Source of the DNA: Paenibacillus_AR mesotrionivorans | GTDB taxonomy: Bacteria > Bacillota > Bacilli > Paenibacillales > NBRC-103111 | Assembly (NCBI RefSeq): GCF_046098205.1 | Contig: NZ_JBJURJ010000006.1 | Coordinates: 324,602-388,601, forward strand | Length of the DNA stretch: 64,000 bases | Direction: 5' to 3' | Shown here: positions 17,502-25,457 of the stretch, piece after piece | Layout of the letters: the number at the start of each line of letters is the position of its first letter | Position numbering within the stretch: the first letter of the stretch is position 1 | Notes under the pieces: model-generated | Told to the model about the DNA's origin: nothing | Seen by the model: only the letters and a program-made list of their open reading frames with translations | Databases searched by the model: none | Program-made: the position numbers and the translations under genes

Positions 17502-18532
17502 TATTCAATCCCCAGCTGACTGCGGTATTCTGACGGGGACAGGCCGGTATATTTCTTGAAGGTTTTGGTGAAATGGGGATGATCCGCATAGCCCACCTCA
17601 AAGGAAATATCCGTAATCCTGTAATGGGACTGCCCCAGCAGCTTCTTGGCCCGCTCCATCCTGCGGCTGATCCGGTAGTGGACGAAGGTTTCCCCTGTCA
17701 CCTGCTTGAACAGCTGGCTGAAATATGACGGATTCAGACCCAGCAGCTCGGCAACCTCCTCCAGAGAAATTTCCCGGGCCAGATTCTCCTCCATAAACGC
17801 CTTGGCTTCCTCCACCGGGTCCTTGGCCTTGCCCTTGCGCTTCACCCGCAGCTCCTGGAGAATGTCCCGCACCGCCTGGGCGAACCTGGCGAATAATTCC
17901 GCAGGGGAAGCCGTATCCGGCAGCCCAAGCACACTTTGGGCAGGGTTGACGGAGCTGGCGAGGAGCCGCCGGATCAACAGCGTATAACCCTCCTCCAGCA
18001 GCTCTTTGTGCTGGCTGCGGCTCATTTTGCGCCGGAGCACCTCCTGCTCCCATTCCTGGAGCACCGACTGCAGCTTCTCCTGCTCCAGGTTCCACACCGC
18101 ATCATGCAGCCGCTCCACCCAGCCGTCCAGCTTGGCAACGGCTACGAAGCCGGCGGGCTCATTGGCCGCCTCCTCCAGCTTGGCAATGGTTTTCTGCAGC
18201 TCCGCCCGGCCTACCGGCTTCAGAAGGTACTCCTTCACCCCATAGGAAACGCATTGGCGGGCGTACTCGAAATCCCCGTAGCCGGAAACCACAACCACTT
18301 GAGTCTCACAGTCCATGCCGGAAAGCCGACGGCACAGCTCCAGACCGTCCATCCGGGGCATCCGGATATCGGTGAACAAATAATCGGGCTGATCCTCCAT
18401 CATGAGAGCCAGCGCTTCCTCTCCGTCCGCGGCCAGGCGGATATCCGCCGTTGGCCCGATAATCTGCCGGACCATAACGGAAAGACCTTTTCGGATTACT
18501 GGCTCGTCATCCACAATGACGATTTTTCTCAT
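17501..18532 (-). CDS. YesN-type response regulator, AraC-family output domain
   Basis: A 343-residue DNA-binding regulator. The receiver domain (1-120) has VIVDDEP, phosphoacceptor Asp55 in YLFTDIRMPRMDG, and the conserved Lys in EYLLKPVGR. A middle helical region follows, then two AraC HTH motifs at the C-terminus (ISLEEVAELLGLNPSYFSQL and ITDISFEVGYADHPHFTKTF). ATG 18532 is chosen because the receiver fold begins there, with AAAAGGGGG upstream; an upstream in-frame start would add 30 unrelated residues. Likely activates transport and lyase genes of this locus. Confidence 0.92.
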   Translation of the reverse strand: MRKIVIVDDEPVIRKGLSVMVRQIIGPTADIRLAADGEEALALMMEDQPDYLFTDIRMPRMDGLELCRRLSGMDCETQVVVVSGYGDFEYARQCVSYGVKEYLLKPVGRAELQKTIAKLEEAANEPAGFVAVAKLDGWVERLHDAVWNLEQEKLQSVLQEWEQEVLRRKMSRSQHKELLEEGYTLLIRRLLASSVNPAQSVLGLPDTASPAELFARFAQAVRDILQELRVKRKGKAKDPVEEAKAFMEENLAREISLEEVAELLGLNPSYFSQLFKQVTGETFVHYRISRRMERAKKLLGQSHYRITDISFEVGYADHPHFTKTFKKYTGLSPSEYRSQLGIE

Positions 18533-18680
18533 GCTGGAAGCCCCCTTTTGCTGTGTCCGGTCTAGTCTGCTGAAACGCCTGTCCAAGAAGAAATTCCCAA
18601 TAGCGGCGCGGCTTTCGGCCAAACAGACCGGCTCATGCTCCGAACGTGCACATGTGTTTTATTGTACCACAATCGGGCAA

Positions 18681-19562
18681 TCAGGATTTTACGGAGCCTA
18701 CCATCATCCCCTGTACAAAATGCCGCTGCAGGAAAGGATACACCATGATAATGGGAAGCGTGGCGATAATGATGACCGCCATTTTGATCCCCTCCGGAGA
18801 GGTGTGGGCCAGGGCGCTGAAGGCCGAGGAAGCGGGGTCGATGCTGATGTCATCGCTCTCAAACAGCTTCTTCAGCTTCACCTGCAGGGGCCATAAGGAC
18901 GGCTTATTGATGTAATACAGGGCATTCATGTATGCATTCCAGTGTCCGACCGCGTAGAAAATTCCCAGGGAAGCCATAACCGGCTTGGACAAAGGCAGCA
19001 CGATGCTGTAGATAATCCGCAGCTCGCCGCAGCCGTCGATCCGGGATGCATCGATAAGCTCGGACGGGATCTGCATGAAAAAGCTGCGCATCACGAAGAA
19101 GTTAAAGGCACTGATGGCGCCGGGAATCATCAACGCCCACAGGGTGTTCATCAGACCCACATTTTTGATCAGGATAAAGTTAGGAATCAGGGGTGCGGTG
19201 AATACCATGGTGAACAGCACCATCAGCACAATGTACTTGCGGCCCACAAATTCGGGGCGGGATACCGGATAGGCCAAGGAAGAAGTGGCCGCCAGGTTGA
19301 TTAATGTGCCCATCAGAGTAATGTAGACCGACACGCCGAAGGCCCGCCAGATGGATTGATCGCTGAACACGTATTCATAGTTGATCATGGTGAATTCCTT
19401 GGGCCACAGGCCTACCCGGCCGTTAATAATGGCGTCGGAGGTGCTGAAGGACTGGGCGATAACGTTCAGGAACGGCAGGAACATCGCCATGGCAATCAGC
19501 GTCAGCAGCACCAGGTTGAAGATATTGAAGATATTTTGTCCGCGGGTATAACGCGCTCTCAT
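18681..19562 (-). CDS. Carbohydrate ABC transporter permease (YtcP/LplC-like)
   Basis: Inner-membrane permease of 293 residues with six predicted helices. It starts MRARYTRGQNIFNIFNLVLL, and the cytoplasmic coupling helix (EAA-like motif) lies in ELIDASRIDGCGELRIIYSI, about residues 182-201. It pairs with the permease 55 bases upstream and with a solute-binding lipoprotein to import an oligosaccharide; no dedicated ATPase is present, as usual for such loci, which share an MsmX-type ATPase. AGGAGGTG precedes the ATG. Confidence 0.92.
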   Translation of the reverse strand: MRARYTRGQNIFNIFNLVLLTLIAMAMFLPFLNVIAQSFSTSDAIINGRVGLWPKEFTMINYEYVFSDQSIWRAFGVSVYITLMGTLINLAATSSLAYPVSRPEFVGRKYIVLMVLFTMVFTAPLIPNFILIKNVGLMNTLWALMIPGAISAFNFFVMRSFFMQIPSELIDASRIDGCGELRIIYSIVLPLSKPVMASLGIFYAVGHWNAYMNALYYINKPSLWPLQVKLKKLFESDDISIDPASSAFSALAHTSPEGIKMAVIIIATLPIIMVYPFLQRHFVQGMMVGSVKS

Positions 19563-19616
19563 TGTTCACACCTCCTAAGGGCTTTCCGCCAGGAAAGCCG
19601 GCATCGTAAGCATAGA

Positions 19617-20573
19617 CTAATACAGGGATTCGCCGGTGGTTTTTTTGCTCAGGAAGTTCCCGATGAACACCAGCATCAGCCCCACCACGGACTTGAACAG
19701 CCCGACGGCAGTGGTATAGCTGTATTGCTGGGACAAGAGGCCTGCCTTGTAGATGTAGGTGTCGAGGATTTCACCGTTGCCTGTATTCAGCGCATTCAGG
19801 AATACCCATACCCGCTCAAAGCCCAAATCCAGGAACTTGCCGATATGCAGCAGGAACAGGATCATGATGGTGGGGATCAAGGATGGCAGCGTAATGGCCA
19901 TGGTTTGCTTCCAGCGTCCCGCTCCGTCCACCTCGGCGGCTTCGTACAAATCGGGGTTGATGCCCGCCAGCGCCGCCAGATAAATAATGGTGCCGTAGCC
20001 CGAGTCCCGCCAGATGCCGGAGCCGATGAGCACGGTGCGGATGTAGGAATTTTCACCAAGGAAGTAGATCGGCTCGAAGCCCATCCATTCAAGCACATGG
20101 TTCACGATGCCTGTAGACGGAGACAGAATGCCCAAAGCGATACCGCTGATAATAACCCAGGACAGGAAGTGGGGCATGTAAACCACGGTTTGCAGCACCC
20201 GTTTGTACACCACCAGCCGGATTTCGTTCAAGAGCAGGGCCAGAATAATCGGCGCCGGGAAGGCAAATACCAGGTCGTACAATCCCAGCAGAATCGTATT
20301 GGTCAGGATCCGCAGGAAGTCCTGGTACTGGAACATTGTCTTGAAATGCTCCAGCCCGACCCATTCACTGCCGGTAAAACCCTTGAAGATGTTGTAGTTC
20401 TGAAACGCAATGACCGACCCGGCCAGCGGCACATATTTGAAGATGATGAAATAGATGATCCCGGGCAAGGCAATCAGGTACAAGGTTCTGTATTTCCACA
20501 TGTATGTGAAAAGAGAATGTTTGGTCGCCGTCTTGTAGCTTACCCGATCCGCGGCTGTTACTTTAGCAGCCAT
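19617..20573 (-). CDS. Carbohydrate ABC transporter permease (LplB-like)
   Basis: A 318-residue permease with an extended N-terminus, then MWKYRTLYLIALPGIIYFII as the first helix, and the family block FKYVPLAGSVIAFQNYNIFK. The coupling motif is DLYEAAEVDGAGRWKQTMAI. LplB-type subunits partner with YtcP-type ones in polysaccharide-oligomer importers of Bacillales. It is the first large gene of the minus-strand locus and is followed by the second permease. Start follows AGGGAGGAAAC. Confidence 0.92.
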   Translation of the reverse strand: MAAKVTAADRVSYKTATKHSLFTYMWKYRTLYLIALPGIIYFIIFKYVPLAGSVIAFQNYNIFKGFTGSEWVGLEHFKTMFQYQDFLRILTNTILLGLYDLVFAFPAPIILALLLNEIRLVVYKRVLQTVVYMPHFLSWVIISGIALGILSPSTGIVNHVLEWMGFEPIYFLGENSYIRTVLIGSGIWRDSGYGTIIYLAALAGINPDLYEAAEVDGAGRWKQTMAITLPSLIPTIMILFLLHIGKFLDLGFERVWVFLNALNTGNGEILDTYIYKAGLLSQQYSYTTAVGLFKSVVGLMLVFIGNFLSKKTTGESLY

Positions 20574-20652
20574 ATTCCGTTTCCTCCCTAGAGTTTTGCG
20601 TTAGGGCGTGTATGAAAACTCACCCTAGCAAAACCAGCATCGTAAGTGTAAC

Positions 20653-20832
20653 CTACGTTTTTCGCAAATTCGCCGGGGCGTTATCGTCCAGCGGAATTTC
20701 GTTGAATTCGATGGTAATGTATTGCTCCTCCCGTTGGATAATCCGGGACAGCTCCTTGGTAAAAACGGTTACGATTTCCTCCTTTTGCTCGGGGGTGCGC
20801 CCTTCATACATCTTGATGGTAATATGAGGCAT
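20653..20832 (-). CDS. 4-oxalocrotonate tautomerase-family small protein
   Basis: Short gene of 59 codons. The product MPHITIKMYEGRTPEQKEEI has Pro directly after the initiator Met, the catalytic base of the tautomerase superfamily. VTVFTKELSRIIQREEQYIT then IEFNEIPLDD follow, matching the usual beta-alpha-beta pattern and ending slightly shorter than many 4-OT proteins. GGAGGG lies 6-7 bases before the ATG. It is 79 bases upstream of the LplB-like permease in the same direction, so it may start that operon; a keto-enol step on a deoxy-keto uronate would fit but is inference. Confidence 0.8.
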   Translation of the reverse strand: MPHITIKMYEGRTPEQKEEIVTVFTKELSRIIQREEQYITIEFNEIPLDDNAPANLRKT

Positions 20833-21008
20833 CCCATTCCCTCCTTCCCTTTAGTTAAGTCACTGAATCTGCCTTTATCGTACCGTGATTCCGCCAATCC
20901 CAAAATGGAGTCCCTGTGAGTCGGTTTGTGTTTTTTTTAGGTGCGGACAAGCTGAAGGCCGTCGTATTTCCAGAACCCGATAGAACGCTATAAAAAAACT
21001 GTCGTTTG

Positions 21009-21047
21009 TATTTACATAGACATTATGATAAATTGTTTATGTAAATA
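21009..21047. promoter_or_regulatory. Perfect 10-bp inverted repeat upstream of the DUF2087 gene
   Basis: TATTTACATA (21009-21018) and its exact complement TATGTAAATA (21038-21047) flank a 19-base AT-rich centre that contains TATGAT. It ends 22 bases before the start codon of the downstream regulator-like gene and looks like an operator, possibly autoregulatory. Confidence 0.6.
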
Positions 21048-21069
21048 TAGACGAAATGAGGTTTTGTTT

Positions 21070-22191
21070 ATGGATAAATCCTTGTACGAGGCCTCGGTAG
21101 AGGAACTGAAGCTTGGCTACCGGCAGGAGGGACGGCAGAGGACTTGCCTGTGCTGCGGCTTTGAGACTGAAACCGGCGTAGTTTATCCCGGTGACGGCCG
21201 TTTTTATGATGCGGAGCGTTATATGGAGCTGCATATAGAAGAAAAGCACGGCGGTATGCTCTCTTATCTGCTGGCCCTGGACAAAAGCGCCACCGGCCTG
21301 ACGGGCACCCATAAGCGGCTTTTGGAGCTGGCCGCCCAAGGAATGGGTGACGACCGGATTCAGAAGGAAATGGGCATCGGCAGTCCATCGACCATCCGCA
21401 ACCACCGTTTTGCCTTACGGGAGAAGGAACGCCAGGCCCGGCTGTTTCTGGCTGTGATGGAGCTGTTGTCCGGCCAAGGGTCCAAAGCCTCAGGCACCCT
21501 GTCCGGCACAACCCCTGCCCCACATGGCTCGAAAGCAAAACGGACCAATCAGGATGAATTGGCCGCCTTTTTTCCTCTGGGTACAGACGGTCCCCTGGCC
21601 CGTTATCCCTCACGAAGCAAGCCGCTTCAGCTGGTGCTGGGTGTGATTGCCGAGCATTTCGCCTATGGGAAGCTCTATACCGAGCAAGAGGTTAATGATG
21701 TCCTGGAGCCCGTATATGCGGATTATGCCCTGCTGCGGCGGAGTCTGGTGGATTATGGATATATGGAGCGAAAAAAAGATGGAAGTGAGTATTGGCGCTT
21801 AGCGCGCAGAAAGGAAGATGACGCTGTGGATCGGCGGAAGGAATTGCAGGAGCAGGCGAAGGAGATCAAGATTGAAGCGGGGGTTTATGGCATCCGCAAT
21901 CTCAAAAGCGGCAGAATTCTGGTGGAAAGCACCCCGAACCTTAAGAAACTTAACGGACTTAAGCTTTCTCTTGATTTGGGCAGCCATATGAACCGCCAGC
22001 TCCAGAAGGATTGGACGGCATTGGGGGAGGACTCCTTTGCTTTTGAGGTGCTGGAAAAACTAAAGAGACCGGAAACCGGCCCCTTCGACGAAAAACGCGA
22101 GCTGAAAAAACTGAAGGAAAAATGGCTGCGGGAGTTAATGCCCTTCGGCGAGCAGGGCTACAACTCGGATAAGGAGCGTCCGGAGGAGTAA
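21070..22191 (+). CDS. DUF2087 protein with LuxR-like HTH and C-terminal GIY-YIG-like domain
   Basis: A 373-residue multidomain protein. An N-terminal zinc-finger-like segment has CLCC (from residue 26) and HIEEKH (about 54-59). A LuxR-like helix-turn-helix follows (about 80-115: LTGTHKRLLELAAQGMGDDR, IQKEMGIGSPSTIRNH). The DUF2087 winged-helix-like domain covers about 160-245 (AAFFPLGTDGPLARYPSRSK, VLEPVYADYALLRRSLVDYG). The last part (about 275-365: AGVYGIRNLKSGRILVEST) is a GIY-YIG-like fold in which catalytic residues appear degraded. Nucleic-acid binding is likely; targets are unknown. ATG 21070 follows ATGAGG; an earlier in-frame ATG at 21025 lies inside the operator-like dyad. Confidence 0.75.
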   Translation: MDKSLYEASVEELKLGYRQEGRQRTCLCCGFETETGVVYPGDGRFYDAERYMELHIEEKHGGMLSYLLALDKSATGLTGTHKRLLELAAQGMGDDRIQKEMGIGSPSTIRNHRFALREKERQARLFLAVMELLSGQGSKASGTLSGTTPAPHGSKAKRTNQDELAAFFPLGTDGPLARYPSRSKPLQLVLGVIAEHFAYGKLYTEQEVNDVLEPVYADYALLRRSLVDYGYMERKKDGSEYWRLARRKEDDAVDRRKELQEQAKEIKIEAGVYGIRNLKSGRILVESTPNLKKLNGLKLSLDLGSHMNRQLQKDWTALGEDSFAFEVLEKLKRPETGPFDEKRELKKLKEKWLRELMPFGEQGYNSDKERPEE

Positions 22192-22224
22192 GGAGCTGCG
22201 GGGAAACCGGTTCCTTTTCTTCCG

Positions 22225-22575
22225 TTATACATCCGCCTCATATACCAGCAGCTTCACTAATGAGCCGGAGCGGTTCTCCAGGCCATGGCTCCAGCCCGGT
22301 TTATTGAGAATCACATCTCCCGGCTTCACCTCACGCTCCTCCCCGTTCACGGTCATGAGGCCATGTCCTTCCACTATGACATATACCTCCTCATTGGTGT
22401 CCTTATGGGTATGATAGCCGATGGAGGTGCCCGGGGGCAGCTCCATGTAATAGAAGAACCGGAGCTTGCTGTCATAATCTTCTTCACTGAACAGCTTCAC
22501 GGAACGGACCTCACCCTTGCCCTTGTGGCTGCTGGCGGTTTTGAGCGGGGCATCCAAATAATTGCGTACGATCAT
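22225..22575 (-). CDS. Cupin-domain protein
   Basis: A 116-residue single-domain cupin. Motif 1 is GYHTHKDTNEEVYVIVEGHG (G-x5-H-x-H-x-E type metal site). Motif 2 is PGDVILNKPGWSHGLEN with the last metal-binding His. It could be an isomerase, epimerase or sensor; no substrate is deducible. GGAAGGAG precedes the ATG, and the gene diverges from thpR with a 102-base gap. Confidence 0.88.
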   Translation of the reverse strand: MIVRNYLDAPLKTASSHKGKGEVRSVKLFSEEDYDSKLRFFYYMELPPGTSIGYHTHKDTNEEVYVIVEGHGLMTVNGEEREVKPGDVILNKPGWSHGLENRSGSLVKLLVYEADV

Positions 22576-22677
22576 CGGGCAGTCTCCTTCCTTTACATGC
22601 GGTTTCTCGCGGGGAAATTCACCTCTTGATTATAATTCATTTCACATAGGTATTCTATTTATGAAGAGGTGATTGAT

Positions 22678-23262
22678 ATGTCCCCGCCACGGGAGCAAAC
22701 GATCCGTTTATTCGCTGCGCTGCCCCTGCCCCTGCCATTAAAGGATATCCTAAAAACAGATATGGAGCAGCTGCAAAAACAATATCCTTTCCAAAAATGG
22801 GTCCATCCCCAGGACCTGCATCTGACGCTGGTATTCCTCGGTGACATGGCCTCCTCTGCCGTTGATGCGGTGGCGGAGCGTCTGCGGGAGGCTGCCGCAG
22901 GCCTTCATCCATTCCCTCTGCGGCTGGAGGAGGCCGGAGTATTCGGACCGCCACGCACACCCCGGGTGTTATGGGCGGGCCTTCAGGGCGAGGTCGCCAG
23001 GCTCAGGGAGCTGCAGGCCCGTGTGTCAGATTGCCAGACGTCCTTGGGGTATACACCGGAGGAGCGGGCTTATTCGCCCCACCTGACCCTGGCCCGCCAA
23101 TATACAGGAAGCTCTCCCGTGTCCAAGGAGGCGTTGGCTGCTGTCTTCCCCAAGGGGGCTGCGGCGTATGCGTGGACGGCTGACCGGCTGGTACTGTACC
23201 GGAGCCATCTGGGGAAGCTGCCCATGTATGAGGAGCTTGTGTCTGTGCCCTTTTCCGGTTAG
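22678..23262 (+). CDS. thpR: RNA 2',3'-cyclic phosphodiesterase (2H family)
   Basis: LigT/ThpR-type enzyme of about 194 residues that hydrolyses 2',3'-cyclic phosphodiester ends. Both catalytic HxTx motifs are present: LHLTLVFLGD (about residue 44) and PHLTLARQY (about 137). Length matches the family. ATG 22678 was chosen over GTG 22669 because AGAGGT lies 7 bases upstream of the ATG and overlaps the GTG. It is followed by a GC-rich palindrome and a bidirectional terminator shared with the convergent livJ. Confidence 0.9.
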   Translation: MSPPREQTIRLFAALPLPLPLKDILKTDMEQLQKQYPFQKWVHPQDLHLTLVFLGDMASSAVDAVAERLREAAAGLHPFPLRLEEAGVFGPPRTPRVLWAGLQGEVARLRELQARVSDCQTSLGYTPEERAYSPHLTLARQYTGSSPVSKEALAAVFPKGAAAYAWTADRLVLYRSHLGKLPMYEELVSVPFSG

Positions 23263-23263
23263 A

Positions 23264-23285
23264 GCGGCCCTCCGGAGGGCCGCGG
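23264..23285. other. GC-rich palindrome after thpR
   Basis: GCGGCCCTCC and GGAGGGCCGC form a perfect 20-base palindrome immediately after the stop codon. There is no T-run, so it is more likely an mRNA 3' stabiliser than a terminator. Confidence 0.55.
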
Positions 23286-23343
23286 CGCAGCTTTCACCTT
23301 TTACTGTGATAACGCATTGCCGGAAATAAACGACAAACAACCC

Positions 23344-23386
23344 AAAAACCGCCGCCCCTGTTTATAACAGGAGCAGCGGTTTTTTC
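23344..23386. terminator. Bidirectional terminator between thpR and livJ
   Basis: AAAAACCGC and GCGGTTTTTT outer arms and CCTGT/ACAGG inner arms, with an A-run on the left and a T-run on the right. It serves the two converging genes. Confidence 0.8.
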
Positions 23387-23408
23387 ATACCTGAGCTGTT
23401 GCTACGGC

Positions 23409-24602
23409 TTACGGGTTTACCTTTGCTTTGAACACTTGTTTGCCGTCCTTGTACTCCAGCACAACTGCGGACTTAACCGGGTCGTGGGTTTCATTCAGAG
23501 TCAGGGAGCCGGTAGCCAGCTTCAGATCCTTGGTTTTGGCCAGGGCATCGGTGATCTTCTGGGGCTCTACGGAGTTGGCGCGTTTGATGGCGTCAACCAG
23601 CATGTTTACAGCGTCATAGCCCAGGGCAGCCAGAGAGTCGGGAGTTTCGTTGTTGTTATCCTTCTTGAAGGCTTCAACGAATTTCTTGATCTCGGCAGAG
23701 CTGTCATCAGCTGCATAGTGGTTGGACAGATAGGTGTTGTTCAGAGCGTCCTTACCGGCAATCTCCAGCAGCTGCGGGGAATCCCAGCCGTCGCCGCCCA
23801 TGATAGGAGCCTTGATACCCAGCTCACGGGCTTGCTTCACGATCTTGCCAACTTCTTCATAGTATCCGGGAACGTAGATGAATTCCGGGTTCTTTTCCTT
23901 GATACGGGTCAAGACGGCTTTGAAGTCAGTATCCTTTTGTTGGTAGGATTCTTCAGCTACAATAGTGCCGCCGTTTTTGGTGAAGGTTTCCTTAAAGAAC
24001 TTTTGGAGACCCTTGGAATAGTCAGAGGAGGAGTCCAGATAGATGGCTGCATTCTTCACCTTCAGCTCCTTGGAGGCGAAGTCCGCTGCCACTTTACCTT
24101 GGAAGGGGTCAATGAAGCAAACACGGAATACATAATCATTCACCTTACCGGTACGCTCGTCCACGGTCACCTTAGGGTTGGTGGCGGAGGTGGTGATCAA
24201 CGGTACTTTCTTCTCTTGTGCAACCGGCACGGCGCCCAAGGTGTTGGTGGAGGTTACGGGCCCGATCAGCGCCACAACCTTGTCGTTGGAGATCAGCTTC
24301 TGTGCTGCCCGTGTTGCTTCCTCGGACTTGGAGGCATTATCGGCTTGAACCAGCTCAAGCTGCTTGCCCAGCACGCCGCCGGCAGCATTGATTTCCTTCA
24401 CCGCCAGCTTCAATCCCTTCATCGAAGAGTTGCCGAAGGAAGCTTGCCCGCCGGTCATCTCGAAGTTGGCTCCAATCTTGATGGTACCCCCTGCACCTGC
24501 ATCCCCGCCGCTTGCGGTGGTCTCTTTTTTCTCCCCGCAGCCTGCCAGGGGGGCGACTGTCAGCACAAGTGCCGTAGCCGCAGCGATCCATGTTTTCTTC
24601 AT
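23409..24602 (-). CDS. livJ: Branched-chain amino acid ABC transporter substrate-binding lipoprotein
   Basis: A 397-residue lipoprotein: MKKTWIAAATALVLTVAPLA, then a GCGEKK lipobox region. The mature part is a type I periplasmic-binding fold with KIGANFEMTGGQASFGNSSM, LVQADNASKSEEATRAAQKL, VALIGPVTSTNTLGAVPVA and GYDAVNMLVDAIKRA. It captures Leu/Ile/Val or a related amino acid. ATG 24602 is preferred because the signal peptide begins there. Last gene of the operon livH-livM-livG-livF-livJ, separated from livF by a 143-base gap holding a strong hairpin. Confidence 0.93.
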   Translation of the reverse strand: MKKTWIAAATALVLTVAPLAGCGEKKETTASGGDAGAGGTIKIGANFEMTGGQASFGNSSMKGLKLAVKEINAAGGVLGKQLELVQADNASKSEEATRAAQKLISNDKVVALIGPVTSTNTLGAVPVAQEKKVPLITTSATNPKVTVDERTGKVNDYVFRVCFIDPFQGKVAADFASKELKVKNAAIYLDSSSDYSKGLQKFFKETFTKNGGTIVAEESYQQKDTDFKAVLTRIKEKNPEFIYVPGYYEEVGKIVKQARELGIKAPIMGGDGWDSPQLLEIAGKDALNNTYLSNHYAADDSSAEIKKFVEAFKKDNNNETPDSLAALGYDAVNMLVDAIKRANSVEPQKITDALAKTKDLKLATGSLTLNETHDPVKSAVVLEYKDGKQVFKAKVNP

Positions 24603-24684
24603 GTTTGATTCCCTTCCTTCTCCTATTAATGATGGATTGTATATTCTGAACGTGTCTGGGGCACGTTTCATTCGTGAAGGGGGC

Positions 24685-24737
24685 TCCCCCAAAAGTAATC
24701 GGAATAAGCTACAGAGCTTTACTTCACTTTTGGGGGA
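24685..24737 (-). other. Intercistronic hairpin between livF and livJ
   Basis: TCCCCCAAAAGT (24685-24696) and its exact complement ACTTTTGGGGGA (24726-24737) form a 12-bp stem with a 29-base loop that itself contains a small AAGCT/AGCTT stem. No T-run follows on the minus strand, so it probably acts in mRNA processing or stability rather than termination. Confidence 0.65.
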
Positions 24738-24745
24738 ATCGTTGC

Positions 24746-25453
24746 TTAGTGGCCGCCGAGATAGGCTGCCTTGATCTCCTCGGATTGCGACAGCTCTGCA
24801 GCATTGCCGGACAATACGATATTGCCGGTTTCGAGTACATAGGCACGATGGGCGATCTTCAAGGCCTGGTTGGCGTTTTGCTCTACAAGCAGAACCGTGG
24901 TGCCTTGTTTGTTGATTTCCTCGACGGTGCGGAAGATGTCTTGAACAAGGAGCGGTGCAAGCCCCATGGAGGGCTCATCCAGCAGCAGCAGCTTGGGACG
25001 GGACATCAGCGCCCGGCCGATAGCCAGCATTTGCTGCTCCCCGCCTGACAGGGTGCCGGACTGCTGCTTTTTGCGTTCAAGCAGCCGGGGGAAACGTTCG
25101 TACACACCTTCCATATCCTTCTTGATCTCCTGATGATCCTTGCGCAGGTAAGCACCCAGCTCCAGGTTTTCCTCCACGGTCATATTGGCGAATACCCGGC
25201 GGCCTTCAGGACAATGGATCAATCCCTGCATCACGATGGAGGTAGCCGACTGCCCGGCGATGGATTTGCCCAGGAACTTGATGTCTCCGGTTTTCGGCTT
25301 CAATAAGCCGGACAGGGTTTTCAGCAGGGTGGACTTGCCTGCTCCGTTAGCGCCAATCAGGGTGACGATTTCCCCCTCCAGCACCTCCAGACTAACTCCC
25401 TGAAGCGCATGGATGGCTCCGTAATACACATTGATGTCTTCAACCTTCAGCAT
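24746..25453 (-). CDS. livF: Branched-chain amino acid ABC transporter ATP-binding protein LivF
   Basis: A 235-residue cytoplasmic ATPase. Walker A is GANGAGKSTLLKTLSG, the signature is LSGGEQQMLAIGRAL, Walker B is PKLLLLDEPSMGLAP, and the switch His is in VLLVEQNAN (the usual His is replaced by Gln in this subfamily). Length and the absence of a C-terminal extension are typical of LivF. It lies 4 bases after livG. Confidence 0.95.
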   Translation of the reverse strand: MLKVEDINVYYGAIHALQGVSLEVLEGEIVTLIGANGAGKSTLLKTLSGLLKPKTGDIKFLGKSIAGQSATSIVMQGLIHCPEGRRVFANMTVEENLELGAYLRKDHQEIKKDMEGVYERFPRLLERKKQQSGTLSGGEQQMLAIGRALMSRPKLLLLDEPSMGLAPLLVQDIFRTVEEINKQGTTVLLVEQNANQALKIAHRAYVLETGNIVLSGNAAELSQSEEIKAAYLGGH

Positions 25454-25457
25454 GAAA

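Noticed and set aside
16107..17519. 470-codon open frame opposite the histidine kinase
   Set aside because: Antisense to conserved kinase motifs; no start signal and no domain.
19356..20591. 411-codon open frame opposite the permeases
   Set aside because: Gln/His-rich product typical of an antisense reading of membrane-protein genes.
23264..23285. Terminator of thpR
   Set aside because: Perfect palindrome but without a T-run; the hairpin at 23344-23386 is the better terminator.
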